64,000 bases of DNA from Oxytricha trifallax (GCA_000711775.1 ARYC01000267.1:62001-126000), one strand, 5' to 3'; counted from the first letter of the stretch, positions 1 to 12,862 are shown. Translations and numbers: made by a program. The notes: generated by a model from the sequence alone, not told the origin.

Positions 1-2398
1 TTAAATTTGGGAGTTTAAAAAGCTCGATTTTAGACTCGTTCCAATATTGGATTGCACAAATTGACAGATCAATATCTATGTCTTGAATTACTAGCTATTG
101 TAAAAATAGTAGTGATGAATAGAAATATTATATTTTATTTTTAATAAAATAAAATTAATGAATTTAATTTAAGATGAAGTTAAAGTTTTTACGTTATAAA
201 ATCCAAATAATTTTTAGATCTTATTAAAGGTAAATATTCAATCCCTCTGAAATTTATTCTTAATATATTTTTTATATTAAAATCATCAAAATTAGACATT
301 ATCTGCATTTAGTATATTCAATATATTTATTATCGTATTAAAATCCCAATTCTCTTTAATGCGAGAAATAATGAATTTCAAGATCTTTTTCCAATTTGAC
401 TCTTTAAACCACTTCTAAATTAGAGTTTCTAATGAGCTACAAATATTTATCTTTCGTTGTTAATACAGTATAGATCTACGAAATAGCTGATGTTATTATT
501 TCAGCGTTATTAAAAAACAACTCCTTAAAGTGATTAGCAGGACACGCTCTTGTAATTTTACTCTCATAAACCTTAATTTCAACATTATCTTCTATGATCC
601 TTGAATTGATCACATTTACATTATTAGATTCTTTAAGATTGAAATGGCCATTTTCATCTATTTAAACTATGTGGTTGGATTAGCCATCATTCAAGGTGAT
701 TTCCAAAATTTAATTTTCATTTTGTTAGATCTTCACAATCTCAAGATCATCAGGTAATTCAAAGAGTCTCTTGGGAGTAATCTAAAGTTTATTTTGAAAT
801 TGGTATATTCTACTTCCACCTTAAGATCCTTTTTATAAATATGACATGCAATAAAATATAAGTAATTTAAATGATAAAGAACAAATTTGCTTCCATCTGA
901 GAAAGTTTTTGTCTCCGTTATACTTCCATAATTTAGGATTTCATCTTTTAAAGTCATTTTATTACTCTTTAAGGACACAAATACATGATTGAAATCAGTT
1001 GAAGGCAAAAATAGTAAGCCTTTCCCCAGTTTTATAAGTTTATCATAGTTATTAAAAGATGAATTTTCATATTCTTCTTAGAATGATGGGTACTCGATTC
1101 CTATTTAAGATTTTCCATGCATCTTTATAACTTTAAGGCCGGAATTTTCCTGGCTGTATAAAACTAATTTATTTTTATTCAACCAGATAAGCTCAGAAAC
1201 TTAGTCCACAAGCGGTACGAACTTAGTAAAATTATCATCATTTGAATTGAAAATTTTCTCGAAGTTCAAATCATATACCCATAAACCCGTTTAACCAAAG
1301 AACATGAACTACTAAAATTCCTGACTAAAAGCGAAGTTTGTAAAGACTATGTCATTTATCATGTCAACTGATCCTTTACGAGTAAGTGGTATAGTATAGG
1401 TTAAGTCTATGGACTTTGTCTACTGGCTTAAACCTTCTTATTCTTCACTTGAGTTTATGGAATATAAGCAAAGTCTTGGTTGAAATTCATCTCTTTAGGT
1501 ATTGTTGAAATTACGTGTATTTTTACTCTCTTCACTTTAATCTTAATTTTCAGTCTGGATTCCATCATACAAAATAGCAATGAAAAGTCTATTTGTAGAT
1601 CTTTCAACATTTTTCTGATCCTACTATATGCGTAGTTTCTTGATTTTTACATAATTATAGATTGAAAGTTCAGTAACAGTATAATTAGAGATTTCTAGAA
1701 TATTATCCTGGTTTAATTCTAGGTCCACAATCATTGCGTAATTGCTCTAAAATATGACTATGACGTTCATGTTTATCTCATCATAAGTTATTTAATTTTA
1801 GCATATAAAATTTAATGAGAAAATTGCTCTGACTAAAAAGTGCTTTGGGCATATAATTTAAATATTTATAATATGAGTTATATAGGTAACTTCTTCAAAT
1901 TTCTTGCCGCCTTTTCCCATATCAAGCTAGAAACTAGACACAATCTCTAATTCTTTCTAACTCTGACTATATCTCATTATGTGCATCTTCAAATCACTTG
2001 TCATTACAAACAACGAATCAAATTTACTTTCTAAAGAATGATTTTATCCATTTTCCATTCTATATTACTCATCCACAATCATATTTTCAGTTAAGTTTTG
2101 ATGGGTTGGCTTCAATCTCTTTACTGTTATTATCTTCAAGTAGATTGGCTGCTTACAAATGAGTTTGTATACTTAGTCATCTTTGTTTTATTTGCTAAAT
2201 TCTTGGATTTTGCTTTATGCTTAATTTTGATCTAATTCTGGATTTGCTAATCTTTAAGATTTGTTTTAAAAATTATAATTTTTTAAAGTAAAAATTTCAA
2301 TAAATTTTTATTTATTAAAGATTGGTTGGCTTGAGAAGCACTTTATTTCTCTTACAATTCCCCTTAATCATGATTAATTTCATAAATGTGTAGTTCAT
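1..2398 (-). CDS. DDB1/CPSF-A-like beta-propeller protein, 3' end beyond window
   Basis: Minus-strand gene starting at an ATG at 2398 (MNYTF...) and still open at base 1. Read with TAA/TAG as Gln it gives more than 700 residues of beta-strand-rich repeats without membrane segments. Resemblance to DDB1 (UV-damage/CUL4 adaptor, MMS1-N and CPSF-A propellers) is recalled, not searched: the order FDSLFVMTSDLKMHIMRYS near the N-terminus, the VRLVS-like KVYESKITRAC segment, and CAIQYWNESKIELFKLP at 1-50, which parallels the DDB1 'CAIGLW...LKLP' strand. The frame breaks near 2300 next to an A-run (a one-base homopolymer indel would mend it), at 809-842 (a 34-bp IES) and somewhere in 100-380, where a longer IES or intron is likely. 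SF3B3 or CPSF160 relatives are alternatives. Confidence 0.5.
809..842. other. 34-bp IES with ATAT pointer
   Basis: ATAT occurs at 805-808 and 839-842. Removing 809-842 joins ...YFIACHIY to QFQNKLQITPKRLF in frame on the minus strand. Without removal the minus-strand reading meets a TGA ending at 733. There is no GT...AG at the edges. A 34-bp ATAT-bounded segment of the same length lies at 34566-34599. Confidence 0.6.
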
Positions 2399-2404
2399 TC
2401 TGGT

Positions 2405-2515
2405 ACTACAGGACTAGGTTGCTTCTCACACTAACATCCTGCTAATATGGCTGTGATATATTAGCAGAGAAGGCCTTTGTGAATATGGTAGGGTGCTGAA
2501 TTGTTGCGATATACG
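2405..2515. other. GC-richer hairpin region upstream of the DDB1-like start
   Basis: This is much richer in G and C than its surroundings. A 10-bp stem pairs CTGCTAATAT (about 2440) with ATATTAGCAG (about 2458), and an outer TTCTC/GAGAA pair extends it. It lies just upstream of the minus-strand ATG at 2398. It could be a small structured RNA, a regulatory hairpin in the 5' leader, or a remnant foldback element. It matches no tRNA or spliceosomal RNA that I recognise. Confidence 0.35.
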
Positions 2516-2855
2516 GATATTGCATCTTTAATTTGCTTTAAAAACAGATATTTTTAATTGAATTTACGTGTATCTTAAAAATATGATTCATTGGCAAAAA
2601 TCAGAACAGATAATAAGAAATAATAGTAAATTCACAAAATATAGCTTATGTTTTTAGGGTTGGATATAAAAATTTAATTTAAATTATTATAAATATATAC
2701 TTATACAGGTTAATTATAGGTATAATAAATGGGCCAATAAGTTTGAATATTGAAATTACAAGAACTTAATATAGTAAAAAGTATAAAAGTATACTAAATT
2801 ATTGGTTCATTTAATCAGATTTATAATTAATTAAATTCAATAATTAAAAACTATC

Positions 2856-5621
2856 ATGAGTGCAAATAATCATCATCACTCTTAGTTAGTTATAATTAGT
2901 CAAATTTTTATTAATTATATTTTTTTTAAATAAAAAAGAGGGTTTTACTTAGATATAGAAGATAATATTAGGGATTCTTTTAAGAAAATTTGAGATTTTA
3001 TATATAAATTCTAAACATAATGATTTGTAATCCCAATATTCATGATATATTTTTGTGTTTTTTATAATCATCATCACCACCATCACCATCAACATAATCC
3101 TGGTAAGTATCACTCTTAAAACATCTTCACTACACTCTCTTGACTTTTAAATTTCTCTTAAAATTATCAAAACCCCTTAATTGCATATCATCATCAATAA
3201 TTTCCTTGCTTGACTTTTGATCTGTCTTTTTGAATGATTTGAGTTAAGAAGAATAACAATTTGATGTATAGGCGAGATAGGACAGAACATTATGAACAAT
3301 CACAATTAGAACAAACGCATCGTGGGAGAGCAGCAGAACTTCCTCGTCAATGGACACAACAACAAACTTTTCATCTAGGCTCGTGTCTACAATTTGAATC
3401 TTATTGTGGAAATTAGAAATTATTATTTATGGTGATTTGTATTAATTGGTAGTAGGGAGAGATTAATTGCTGTATAGAAATGAATTACTAAATAAAAGAA
3501 TAATTTCTAGCAATAATGGTCACAACAATAAAACTTTCTATAATAGTCAACAAGCCAATGCTCCACAAGAGCCAAACTTTATTCCCAGGGTCCACAATCA
3601 CAAAATATTATTCTAAATATTTAGGTAATGATAAAAAATACATTTGAGCATTTCCTCTTTATAAAAATGATATCTTTGCTATTTCGTATTATTTATTAAT
3701 TATTTTGTGAATCTGATGGTGAGTGGACACAACAACATTACTCAGAATTTGAAAGTAGACAACCTGACGGTGACAGGTCACAACAACAAATTCTAGAATT
3801 TACAAATCGTAAACATCAACAACAAGGGCATCAACAACACTTTCCAGAATTGCCAGATTGGTAATCAACAGCAACAGCAGTAAAATTAGCCTCATCATTA
3901 ACACTAACCTGGTAATGGTAAGTTAGAACATGATAATTTGAAGGGAATTGGGGGTTTTAGGGAAAAAATCTGATGAATATAGATTTATAATGAGAGTTTA
4001 TATAGGTGGAAGAGATGTTCAGATGGAAGATGATGATAGCGATGATGACGACGATGATCAAGATGATTTCATATAATTTAATTTAAAGTTCTCAAAGTTC
4101 AATAAGAAATTCTCAAAATTCTAGGAAAAGTTCAATTTTGCTTTTAAATCAAATCATTTTGTTAATGATTCAGACAGCGATCATGATGATGATTCATCAG
4201 ATAACGATGATGAAGATGACGATGGTAACTAAGGCGATGCAGAAGAGTTGAAGCAGTATGAGATTGACTAAAGAAGGTAGAATCAAAATAGGCAAAATCA
4301 AGCACATGGTTCTCAACCCTAACATCATCAGCCTTAAAACCATCCTCATAATTAACATGCAGCAAATGGCCACAGAGCAGCTAGAGTTCACCAAAATGCC
4401 ACCACTCATAGTAAGCCATTTGAATATTTTACTGATAATTCTTATGTTAGATTAGTAGCACGTTCATCATCACCATCAACAGTCTCGTCCATCTGAAGCT
4501 CACTCGTAACATAGCACAGCTAGTAGTTAACATCAACCTCAAAACCACAGAACCTAAACTAATTAACAGTAACATCACCACCATCACGGACTCAACCATG
4601 GACATCATCACCATCACCAAAGTCAGCAGCAACAATAAAATCCCTTCGCTTTTGTTAACAATATGCCAAGTATCCCAGGGATGGATCCCTCTATCATGAG
4701 TTTGTTAAACAATTTGCCAAACATGCTTGGCAACATAAGTTAACCAGGAGCTCAACCAGGGGTTTTCAACATTGGCCCTAACATTCAGATGAACTTTATG
4801 GGAGCTAACAACGGACAAAATTATCAGTAAGTAAATTCCAAATGAGAACAATTATTATTCGATAAAAATAAGCTATTTGGGGTTTCTAATGAAATAGAGA
4901 GGAGAGGGTAGGTAAAAGAGTATACATTAATGTGGAAGTTACATAAAAAACTTTAACTAATTTATATAAAAACAACAATTATAATCAATCTTTTGTGGGA
5001 ATTGATAAGAGAAACTCCACTCTCATTTGAGTCATTAAAAGCAAGTACATCTTAGTTCTTAGAAATATTCTAAATAAAAACAGGTATTTTGTAGAAATTA
5101 ACAACGGCTCACTATATTTAAACTCACAATGATAATAAAAAACACACAAACTGCTGCTTCTAAACCTACCTTCTCACTTTACTTTCGAAATTTCTCTTCA
5201 TAAAAAATCCACTTTAAATTTATGATTAATCAACATTTATTTTAGAAGCCCATCAGGAGGCACCAACTTCACATTTAGCAATTACCACTAAGATGACTAG
5301 AATGAAGAGGACTTCGAAGACGACTAAGAAGAATACGGAGCTCAGCAGCAACAACAACAGCAATACTACGATGATGAAGATGAGGAGCCCAAGATGTCCG
5401 AGGAAGAAATCAGAGCCATCATAAACTCCTACCAGTCATTTAAGTATGAACCTGAAGAAGGCACTGAGTCAGTCAACTGTGCAGTCTGCATTGATGTCCT
5501 GAAGGTGGGCAGCATGGCCAAGGGTTTGCAATGCGGCCACAAGTTTCATCCCAAATGCATCAACGACTGGCTCAAAATCAAATTGCAATGCCCTCTCTGC
5601 AAGAAGGACGTCACTGTTTGA
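2856..5621 (+). CDS. R1: His/Gln/Asp-rich RING-H2 protein
   Basis: Largest member of the local RING family. The start MSANNHHH at 2856 becomes continuous with a His-rich run after removal of 2880-3077. Exons are visible at about 3245-3370, 3510-3605, 3720-3925, 4012-4411, 4459-4828 and 5246-5621, separated by GTAAG...TAG introns (for example 4829-5245). The protein has long His, Gln and Asp/Glu runs, a short hydrophobic Met/Asn/Pro segment near 4640-4830, and a C-terminal RING-H2 at 5485-5610 with all eight ligands (CAVC ... CGHKFHPKC ... CPLC). RING-H2 domains usually recruit E2 enzymes, so an E3 ubiquitin ligase role is inferred. The low-complexity part could be a localisation or phase-separating region. 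Middle exon boundaries are approximate. Confidence 0.75.
2880..3077. other. Candidate 198-bp IES in R1, 14-bp direct repeat
   Basis: ATAATCATCATCAC is repeated exactly at 2866-2879 and 3064-3077. Excision leaving one copy makes MSANN run in frame into the poly-His exon ending at a GTAAGT donor. The intervening DNA is AT-rich with in-frame TGA and has no usable GT...AG pair. Because the repeat lies in a His-codon microsatellite, the precise boundary is uncertain. Confidence 0.55.
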
Positions 5622-5989
5622 AATCAGTTTCACATGATGCTATGTCAAATGGCAAGAATAATTGTATGATTAAATAGATTAAAATTCTTTGAATACTAAG
5701 GGAGAAATTCGAATCAAACTAGCACTAATAATCTTAAAAATTTACTAAAAACTTAACATTAATAACAAATTTACCTGTTATTTTAGTTTGGTTTTATTGC
5801 TTTAACATAATTTGAAATAAATCATATTAATCTTAATTCATTCTTATTTTTAAAGCACTAAAGAATTTCAAAGAAATATTCTTCAATTCTTGAAATAAAA
5901 ATAGGTAAAGTTAAAATAATACAGATTCTTTCAATTTATTTATTATATCAAATAATATTTATATTAATCATACTTAAAGATACAAAAAA

Positions 5990-6788
5990 ATGAATAATTA
6001 GGAAAATGATGGCTTCTAAGCAAACTCATATCAGAGTGACACTATCATCTAAAATAACGCTTAAACTCACGATAGAGTTCACATCTGGAAATTTTTAGAC
6101 AAATTATAGTTAGAATTGTTAGAGAAACATTACAATTAATAAGAATATATTCAAGAAAGGGCTGTGAATATCGGTGATTCATTGGTCAATATTCAGGATG
6201 GCACAAATGATGAAATATCTAATAATCATGAAGAGCTAAAAATTTCTATAAGTATTGGGGAATAGGATTATTATGTCGGCATTAACAATGCCGACAATCA
6301 AAGTAGCTATGTATAAAACTATAATTATTTTTAGTTTGTATTTGACTAAGGGTAAGTGCTTCTAGACACCTCTTTGGATGATCAATCGAGCTTCACAACA
6401 GAAGTTATGAGCTTATCCGAATATAATGATATCGATGACGATGATAACTGGGAGAATCATTCTTAAAACTCTGTTATTGAAGCAGATTTTTCTATTTTAA
6501 TGCTTTATTATTACAGAACATTAGGAAATTCTGCTGCGTTTAACTGTTCCATCAGCTCCTGATGAAAACTTACTCCCAGTCATCAACTCTTATACTTCAC
6601 AAGTATTCCAAATTAACGCAAATTCCAATGAAACTTGTTCAATTTGCATTGCAGATTTTGAATCAAATTGCTTGGTTAAGATTCTTAAGTGTTCTCACAC
6701 ATTTCACTCCAATTGCATTGATGAATGGCTTAAAATCAAACTTCAATGTCCTCTCTACAAGCAAACTGTCTCTGAAAATTGTTCATGA
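5990..6788 (+). CDS. R2: RING-H2-like protein lacking the last zinc ligand
   Basis: 248 codons in two exons. The start MNNQENDGFQ is at 5990, a 52-bp intron 6473-6524 ends TTAG, and the stop is TGA at 6786. The N-terminal two thirds is acidic and rich in Gln/Asn. The C-terminal domain has CSIC ... CSHTFHSNC in family spacing, but the final pair reads CPLY instead of CPLC, so the eighth zinc ligand is Tyr. The rest of the ring is conserved, including W in DEWLKIKLQ. Either zinc site 2 is weakened, giving a catalytically dead adaptor, or the copy is starting to decay. It sits 370 bp downstream of R1 in the same orientation. Confidence 0.75.
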
Positions 6789-7039
6789 ATTTTAGAGATT
6801 AAAACAACGCAAAGTTAGGATTTTATGGAGAAATATTGATTTAGGGTTTAAATTCATCATAAATATTTCAAACTCTGTATATATATTAATTTATTAATTT
6901 ATTAAATTCCATATTTAATTTTATATATAAAAATTATGTACTATTATTATATTCACAATTAGTAATATTCAAATTGAAGATTGCCCATCAAGTAATTATA
7001 AACCTTCTTAAATAATAATAATAAATTATATAAATTGAA

Positions 7040-7996
7040 ATGACTAGTGAAGATGATGACTTTGGCTATGACCACTCAGAATTTAATGATGTTTGTGAGT
7101 ATGATTATCGAAGCAATAATTACTATACTTTTGGCAATTTTTCAAAGAATTATTCAGAATTAAAGGATTTAAGTCAAAATAAATAATCTCAAATGAATGG
7201 AAAATTAAAAAGAGTTAGTCTATTAATAACTAATTTTTATTCCAATGAAAAATAATAGGAAATAGATGAGTATGATTATAGGGATTAGCAAGAAAATGAT
7301 GAGGAATTCAATGACTAATAAGAATAAGAAAATCAAAGTTTAGATGATAATGAAATTGATATGGATTTGGGAGATGACATTGATGAATTTCAAATTAATC
7401 AAGGTGATGATATTTATTATGAAATTTATGATTATGAAGATTACGATGGAGGATCAGAAAATCTCAATATAGATGAAGAAGACTAATAAATAAGTACAGG
7501 CTAAATATAATAAATGGAGGATTAATTTGATGATGAATTAGAAGAATAAGATAATGATTTAAATCAACAATAGATCCCGACGGACAATTAATAAGATTTA
7601 CAGCAAAATGTGAGATTAATAGAACACAATCATTATTATTCTGATGAAAGTGAAGAAAGTTCATATTATCATTATAGATAAGGATTAGATTCTTCTTATG
7701 ATTCAGATGGCACCCTACTAAATTATTTTGATAATTGATATCGACAAGAAGAAGAATATAAGATTTATGATGAGAAATTACTCTCCATAATTAGCTCCTA
7801 TCTCTCACAGATATACAAACCTAATGTGAACAATGCTGAAACAGTGACTTGTGCAGTCTGTATTGATGATCTTATATCTGGTTGTATCTTTAAAATGCTA
7901 AATTGTTGCCACAAATTTCACTCTAATTGCATCGATGAGTGGCTGAAAGTTAAACTACAATGCCCACTTTGTAAATAAACTGTAGATAAAATTTGA
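7040..7996 (+). pseudogene. R3: RING-H2 gene with an in-frame premature TGA
   Basis: A 957-bp single-exon frame starting MTSEDDDFGY and closely similar to R4 along its whole length (acidic body, DLGDDIDEFQIN motif, then LLSIISSYLSQIY and RING). Codon 233 is TGA (7736-7738) where R4 has GTT; after it the same frame continues into a complete RING-H2 (CAVC ... CCHKFHSNC ... CPLC) and the normal TGA at 7994. The body would be made without the RING. Possible readings are a recent nonsense mutation, stop readthrough, or an assembly error. No pointer-like repeats flank the TGA. Confidence 0.6.
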
Positions 7997-9066
7997 AATA
8001 ACAAAAACCGAAAGAATAATTAACATTTATTGAAGATCATCTTAATTTCATCTAAACAATATCATGAATCGTAAATGTTTCTTCCTGAGTATAGCATTTT
8101 AAATATATAAATATAAATTATTTTCTTAGAATCCGTTATTGTAAAATGATGATTTTTAATATTAAACATTTATATTTACTGATACTTCAATTTAAATTTA
8201 TACATTGCAAAATTCAAAAATGATTTTAACTTCTCTAATAATATTTTTGGGTAACTTATTTTGAATTTTAAACTAATTTGTTTTGTATTAATTAATGATT
8301 AGTTAATTTAGATATAAAAAATGCTCAAATTCTATTCGTAGAAATCATAATTTCTTTTAGATATAGTAAATATATTTCCGATATATTGAGAGTAATTCTT
8401 TAAATTAAAATATATTTATTTTCATATTTTTGAGTTTGATTATAAATATATTAAAACAAAAAGATAAGAATAGTTAATTATTAGTTAATATTTAGAAAAA
8501 TATAGATTTTATGTTAATTCATAAAATTTTAAAAAACAGTGATTAGGTTGTTTGAATTAATAATTTCATATAAATAAGGAATGTTTAGGCAATTAACTAA
8601 ATTTATATCATAAACTTACTATGAAATTTTATTGATTATTTTTTTAATAATTATTAAAAAAGTATCATCTTTAAATGTAAACAATCAGTACTTTATTATT
8701 AATTTGAGAAATTTTAAGCATAAATAGTAATTACTTGAAGAATAATTATTTTTATAATAAAAATTGATTTCGTACCTTTCTTTATCAAAGATTTAATCTT
8801 CATAAATTTATTTTTCTTTAAAGCAGTTTATACTAATCCTATACTAACAAATAGAATTTATAGCATATTAAATTATTAAATTTAATAATTAATTTATCAA
8901 TTTTAGAATAACCTGGTATAAAATTATTATATTTCGAATAAAATCATTAAGAGAGTTATAGACTAATTATATTTACAAAAATTCAATATTCAAATTGAAG
9001 AATATTCTTTATATAATTATACTTTTTTACTTTATAATAATAATAATAAAAAATATAATATTTGAA
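7997..9066. other. AT-rich spacer, nothing recognised
   Basis: About 1.07 kb between R3 and R4 with long A/T runs and stops in all frames. I see no gene, RNA or clear repeat. The last 100 bp resembles the leader of R3 (ATAATAATAATA then TTGAAATGACTAG), so the duplicated unit includes the proximal promoter. Confidence 0.5.
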
Positions 9067-10044
9067 ATGACTAGCGACGATGATGACTATGACTGTGACT
9101 TTCAATAATCAGATTATAACGATTTTTATGAGCATGATTGTGGTCATTTAGATAATGATTATGAGAGCAATGTTTTAAAAATGTTCGGCAACTTCACACA
9201 AAATAATCAAGAATAATAGGAACTAAATAAAAGGCAATAAATCAAAATTCATGATAAAAAAGTGCGGTTTAATCAAAAAATTAACTATTTTTACATATAA
9301 AGTTAACAATATGAATCTGATGAGCAAGAAAATGATGATGATGACTGTGATTAATTATTATAAGAATAAAATCAACAAAATTCAGATGATGAGGATATTG
9401 AGATGGATTTGGGATATGATATTGATGAATTTCAAATTAATGACATTGATGAAAATGATTATGATAATAATGAGAGAAGATCAGAGGATCTTGATATCAA
9501 TGAAGAAGACCAATAAATGAGTTCTGATTAAATATCCTAAATGGGCGATGAATTTGATTAAGAATTTGAAGAATACATAAATGAATAAAATCATCAAATG
9601 ATTTAAATACCCACAATCTCTTAATAAATGCAGGATTTGCAACAAAATGTCAGATTTAATGAAAATAATCAAATCTATATTTATGAAAATGAAGAAGATC
9701 ACCGTGAAACAAATTATGAAGGATACGATTCTTTTTATGATTCAGAAAACTAGGACGACTCCCTAGATAATTATTTTGGTAATGTTTATCAATAATAAGA
9801 AGAATCCAAGATTTCTGATGAAAAGCTACTCTCCATAATTAACTCCTATCCCTCGCAAATTTACAATTCTAATGTGAATAATGTTGAAACAGTGACTTGT
9901 GCAGTTTGCATTGATGATCTTAAATCTGGATGTATGTTTAAAATGCTCAAATGTTCTCACAAATTTCACTCTAATTGCATTGATGACTGGCTTAAAATCA
10001 AACTACAGTGCCCACTTTGCAAACAAACTGTAGATAAAATATGA
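9067..10044 (+). CDS. R4: acidic RING-H2 protein, intact
   Basis: A 978-bp uninterrupted gene (325 aa). MTSDDDDYDC starts an Asp/Glu/Asn/Gln-rich body of about 250 residues with no predicted membrane segment, followed by KLLSIINSYPSQIY and a C-terminal RING-H2: CAVC, 14 residues, CSHKFHSNC, DDWLKIKLQ, CPLC. All eight ligands are present. It is the best reference copy of the family because it has neither IES nor intron. An E3 ligase function is inferred from the domain; the target is unknown. It is the direct sister of R3. Confidence 0.85.
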
Positions 10045-10640
10045 GTATGATGAAATTCCTATAATAAAACATAAAAATTAATCTTAAAATTAATTACAAA
10101 TAATGAATAAAATTTAACTTTACTATTTGCAAAAAAAAAGAATTATTTATCATAAATTAATTTAAATAAACTAATTTATAATTTAATTAAATATTAATAT
10201 TTATCTCAAATATTTATTTTTCTTATTTTATATTAAAGGAACATGCTGGATATATCTTATTTTTTTATTTATTGTAGATTAAAAAACAAATTAAGTAAAT
10301 CAATAAAAGTTCCCTAATAAGTATAAAAAAAATTACAGGAATAAAGTGCAAGAAATTATTAATCAGAAAATATTTAATTTTATCATAAAAAATAAAAAAT
10401 TTATTTTATAGTATTTATTGAAAAAAAATATAATTAAATGGATTATTTTTATTACCTGATTGCCTTTAATAAAATGTTTTAAGATAAAATTGAATTCATA
10501 CCATAATAATAATAGCAAATAAATATATTAGAGCAATTTAATTATAGAGATTTATATATAAAATTAAATATTTATTAGGGAACTTTAGTATTGTATTTAA
10601 ACTTATTTTAAATCATAAAAAATACATATTTATTATCCCT
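10045..10640. other. AT-rich spacer, nothing recognised
   Basis: No coding signal is seen on either strand. From about 10640 the sequence begins to match the leader of paralogue B (26430-26700), so the duplicated upstream region starts there. Confidence 0.5.
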
Positions 10641-10917
10641 GGAAATTGAATTCTTCTTACATGAAATTTATCTTCTTCCATCACATGTTGGACAAAATTT
10701 AAAACATTAAATATTATTTAGGGGTGGAAAATTATCTTTTTATTTCAATAAATTTTATTAAAAATACTCACACCTCATTGGAAAATATTTTATTAATTGG
10801 AATTTATAAATTTAAAATATTTGGACACTTAAGGGAAGCATAAATTATTAAATTACACAAAACACAATCACTCTATCAATTCATCAAATAAATCTAGGAT
10901 TAGCAATTTACTTAAGC

Positions 10918-12058
10918 ATGTTTAATGGATATACTCAGTCAGAGTAAGTTTGACTAATTTAATTAAAATAATTATAGACCCCTGGTAAGCACATTGGGAA
11001 ACAACTTTTAAAGTCATTAAAATGCAAATAACAGTTCAATGTAGCATAGCCTAGTTGATCTATATAATCAGTAAAAAATGTAACCAGCTCATTAACCAGT
11101 GCCAGATGATGAATATAGAGTGGTTACACTTGACTCTCCAGAATTCAGAGCATTTTTAAAGAAAATATAATCAAATAATGAGTCCAAGCATAAACTTAGT
11201 GCCTGCCTACTATGTTGGGGTTTCATAACTTTCTACCAGAAAAGAACGCATCAAAATCACTCGCATTATATTGTTACTCCAGCATACTTCAGAGACGAAA
11301 AAACATTCTTAAGCTTGGCATAAAAACATTCAAAGTATATTGAGTAGCCAGATGGCGGTGTGCTTGTTGGTGTTTTCGCAGAATAATGCAAGATTATTGA
11401 GAGTTCTTACACCAATGCACCAAATAGATGTCATGCATTTGCATAAAGTGGATCCAGAAATGGAGGGGGTTTTGCTAACCAGTCTGTGAGTGAGATTAGG
11501 CAAGTGTGCTAATAACAGATTAATTAAGAGAACCAAATTAAGAGACTTAACACTATGATTACAGCTCTTTATGAGGAGTGCAAGATAAAAGAGAGAAGGA
11601 TTATTGAGATTGAAGAGGCCATGATTTAAATGCAGCAACTGGTTTGTGGTGGTGACGGCAATATCAAACCATTGACTATGATTGGAAGTTACTCAACGTT
11701 TCAAGATAACCAGTTTCCAACCCAAATTTCTATGAACCAATAGCAATAAAACCTTATCGGAGCATTTGCTAATAAGCCACATTAAGTCCAGAATAAAATT
11801 AACATAGCAGGATGCAGTTCTAAATAAGAAAAAAAGGCATTGATTAAAAAGTAGAAGCAGTCTAATTCCCAAGAAAGTTAAACTAGCGTTTGTTCTAAGA
11901 TTGATAATTAAAGTGCTATTTTTCTTAGCAATGAGAACAAAACAGACACCTTGGACGAAACTAAAGAGAAAATTAATAACGACATTAACACAAGTGAGAT
12001 TAGTAACATTAATTATGACAGAATTTAAATGGATATTTAAGACAATCAATAAATATGA
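10918..12058 (+). CDS. Paralogue A: divergent HSF-like protein with coiled coil
   Basis: 368 residues in two exons: MFNGYSQS, a 34-bp intron at 10944-10977 (GTAAGT...TATAG), then one long exon to TGA at 12056. Residues about 55-135 follow the order of a heat-shock-factor winged helix: YRVVTLDSPEFRAFLKKI, then LLCWGFITFYQKR in place of the recognition-helix stretch, then VTPAYFRDEKTF resembling the HSF 'F.RG...LL' wing end. A heptad-rich segment (QVCQQQINQENQIKRLNTM... through EEAMIQMQQL) follows, as in HSF trimerisation regions. The tail is Gln/Asn/Ser-rich. The first helix of a normal HSF domain is missing and the similarity is distant, so DNA binding is inference only. Paralogue B is at 26704. 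Confidence 0.75.
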
Positions 12059-12373
12059 AGCAATTTTAAGCAATGATTCCATAAAGATACTTTTATAAAG
12101 TCTAAATAATAATAAAAAGTAATTAATTATTAATATATTTAATTTGATTTATTATAAGTTTATTATAACTTAACAGATTGCCTAAGTGCTATCAAATTAC
12201 TATTTAAAAGCATAATTGACATAATTTTGAAGAAGAAGAAACAAAAAAATTTCTGTAAATATCTGAATAGATTTTCTGATTAAAATTGAGAGATTTATTA
12301 ACAATTAAGCAGTAATAATTGATTCAGTGATTGATAATTTAATTGCAATAAAAAAGCTAATAATATTTTAATA

Positions 12374-12790
12374 TTGTAGAAATACATTTGCATTTGGAAA
12401 ATTAATTATAATTAAATTAATAATAAATCAAAATCGTGGCAGTTAAAGTTGGCCAATTTGAACGATCTTGGGCTTATTCGATAGAGAATTCAAAATTAGC
12501 TGGATTTTAATATTGGCGGTACTGTTTTATCGCATCCTTAGAGCGAGATAACTCAACTTTAATTAAATACTTCTAAATTCATAAAATTATGCCCTAACTT
12601 TAAAGTCGAGTTATCTCGCTCTAAGGATGCGATAAAACAGTACCGCCAATATTAAAATCCAGCTAATTTTTAATTCTCTATCGAATGAGCCCAAGATCGT
12701 TTAAATTGGCCAACTTTAACTGCCACGATTTTGATTTATTATTAATTTAATTATAATTAATTTTCCAAATTCAAATGTATTTCTACAATA
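12374..12790. repeat. Foldback element M1 (palindromic MITE-like)
   Basis: An almost perfect inverted repeat of about 415 bp with a short loop near 12580. The ends read TTGTAGAAATACATTTG and its complement. The inner arms share GATAGAGAATTCAAAATTAG and the TTATCGCATCC motif with M2 (16266) and M3 (61199). There is no coding content. It lies 70 bp upstream of R5. A non-autonomous transposable element or a germline-limited foldback is likely. Confidence 0.8.
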
Positions 12791-12862
12791 ATTAATTAAT
12801 TAGAAAATTGCAACAAAAATTCTACTCAACTATATTCAATTTTGTCAAGAAAAACTAACGAA

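Noticed and set aside
4162-4635. Minus-strand and alternate-frame open stretches over the R1 exon
   Set aside because: They are shadows of the His/Asp/Gln codon repeats of R1 and have no independent coding features.
11693-12098. Open frames opposite and alongside paralogue A
   Set aside because: They overlap the well-supported paralogue A coding region in other frames and lack any feature.
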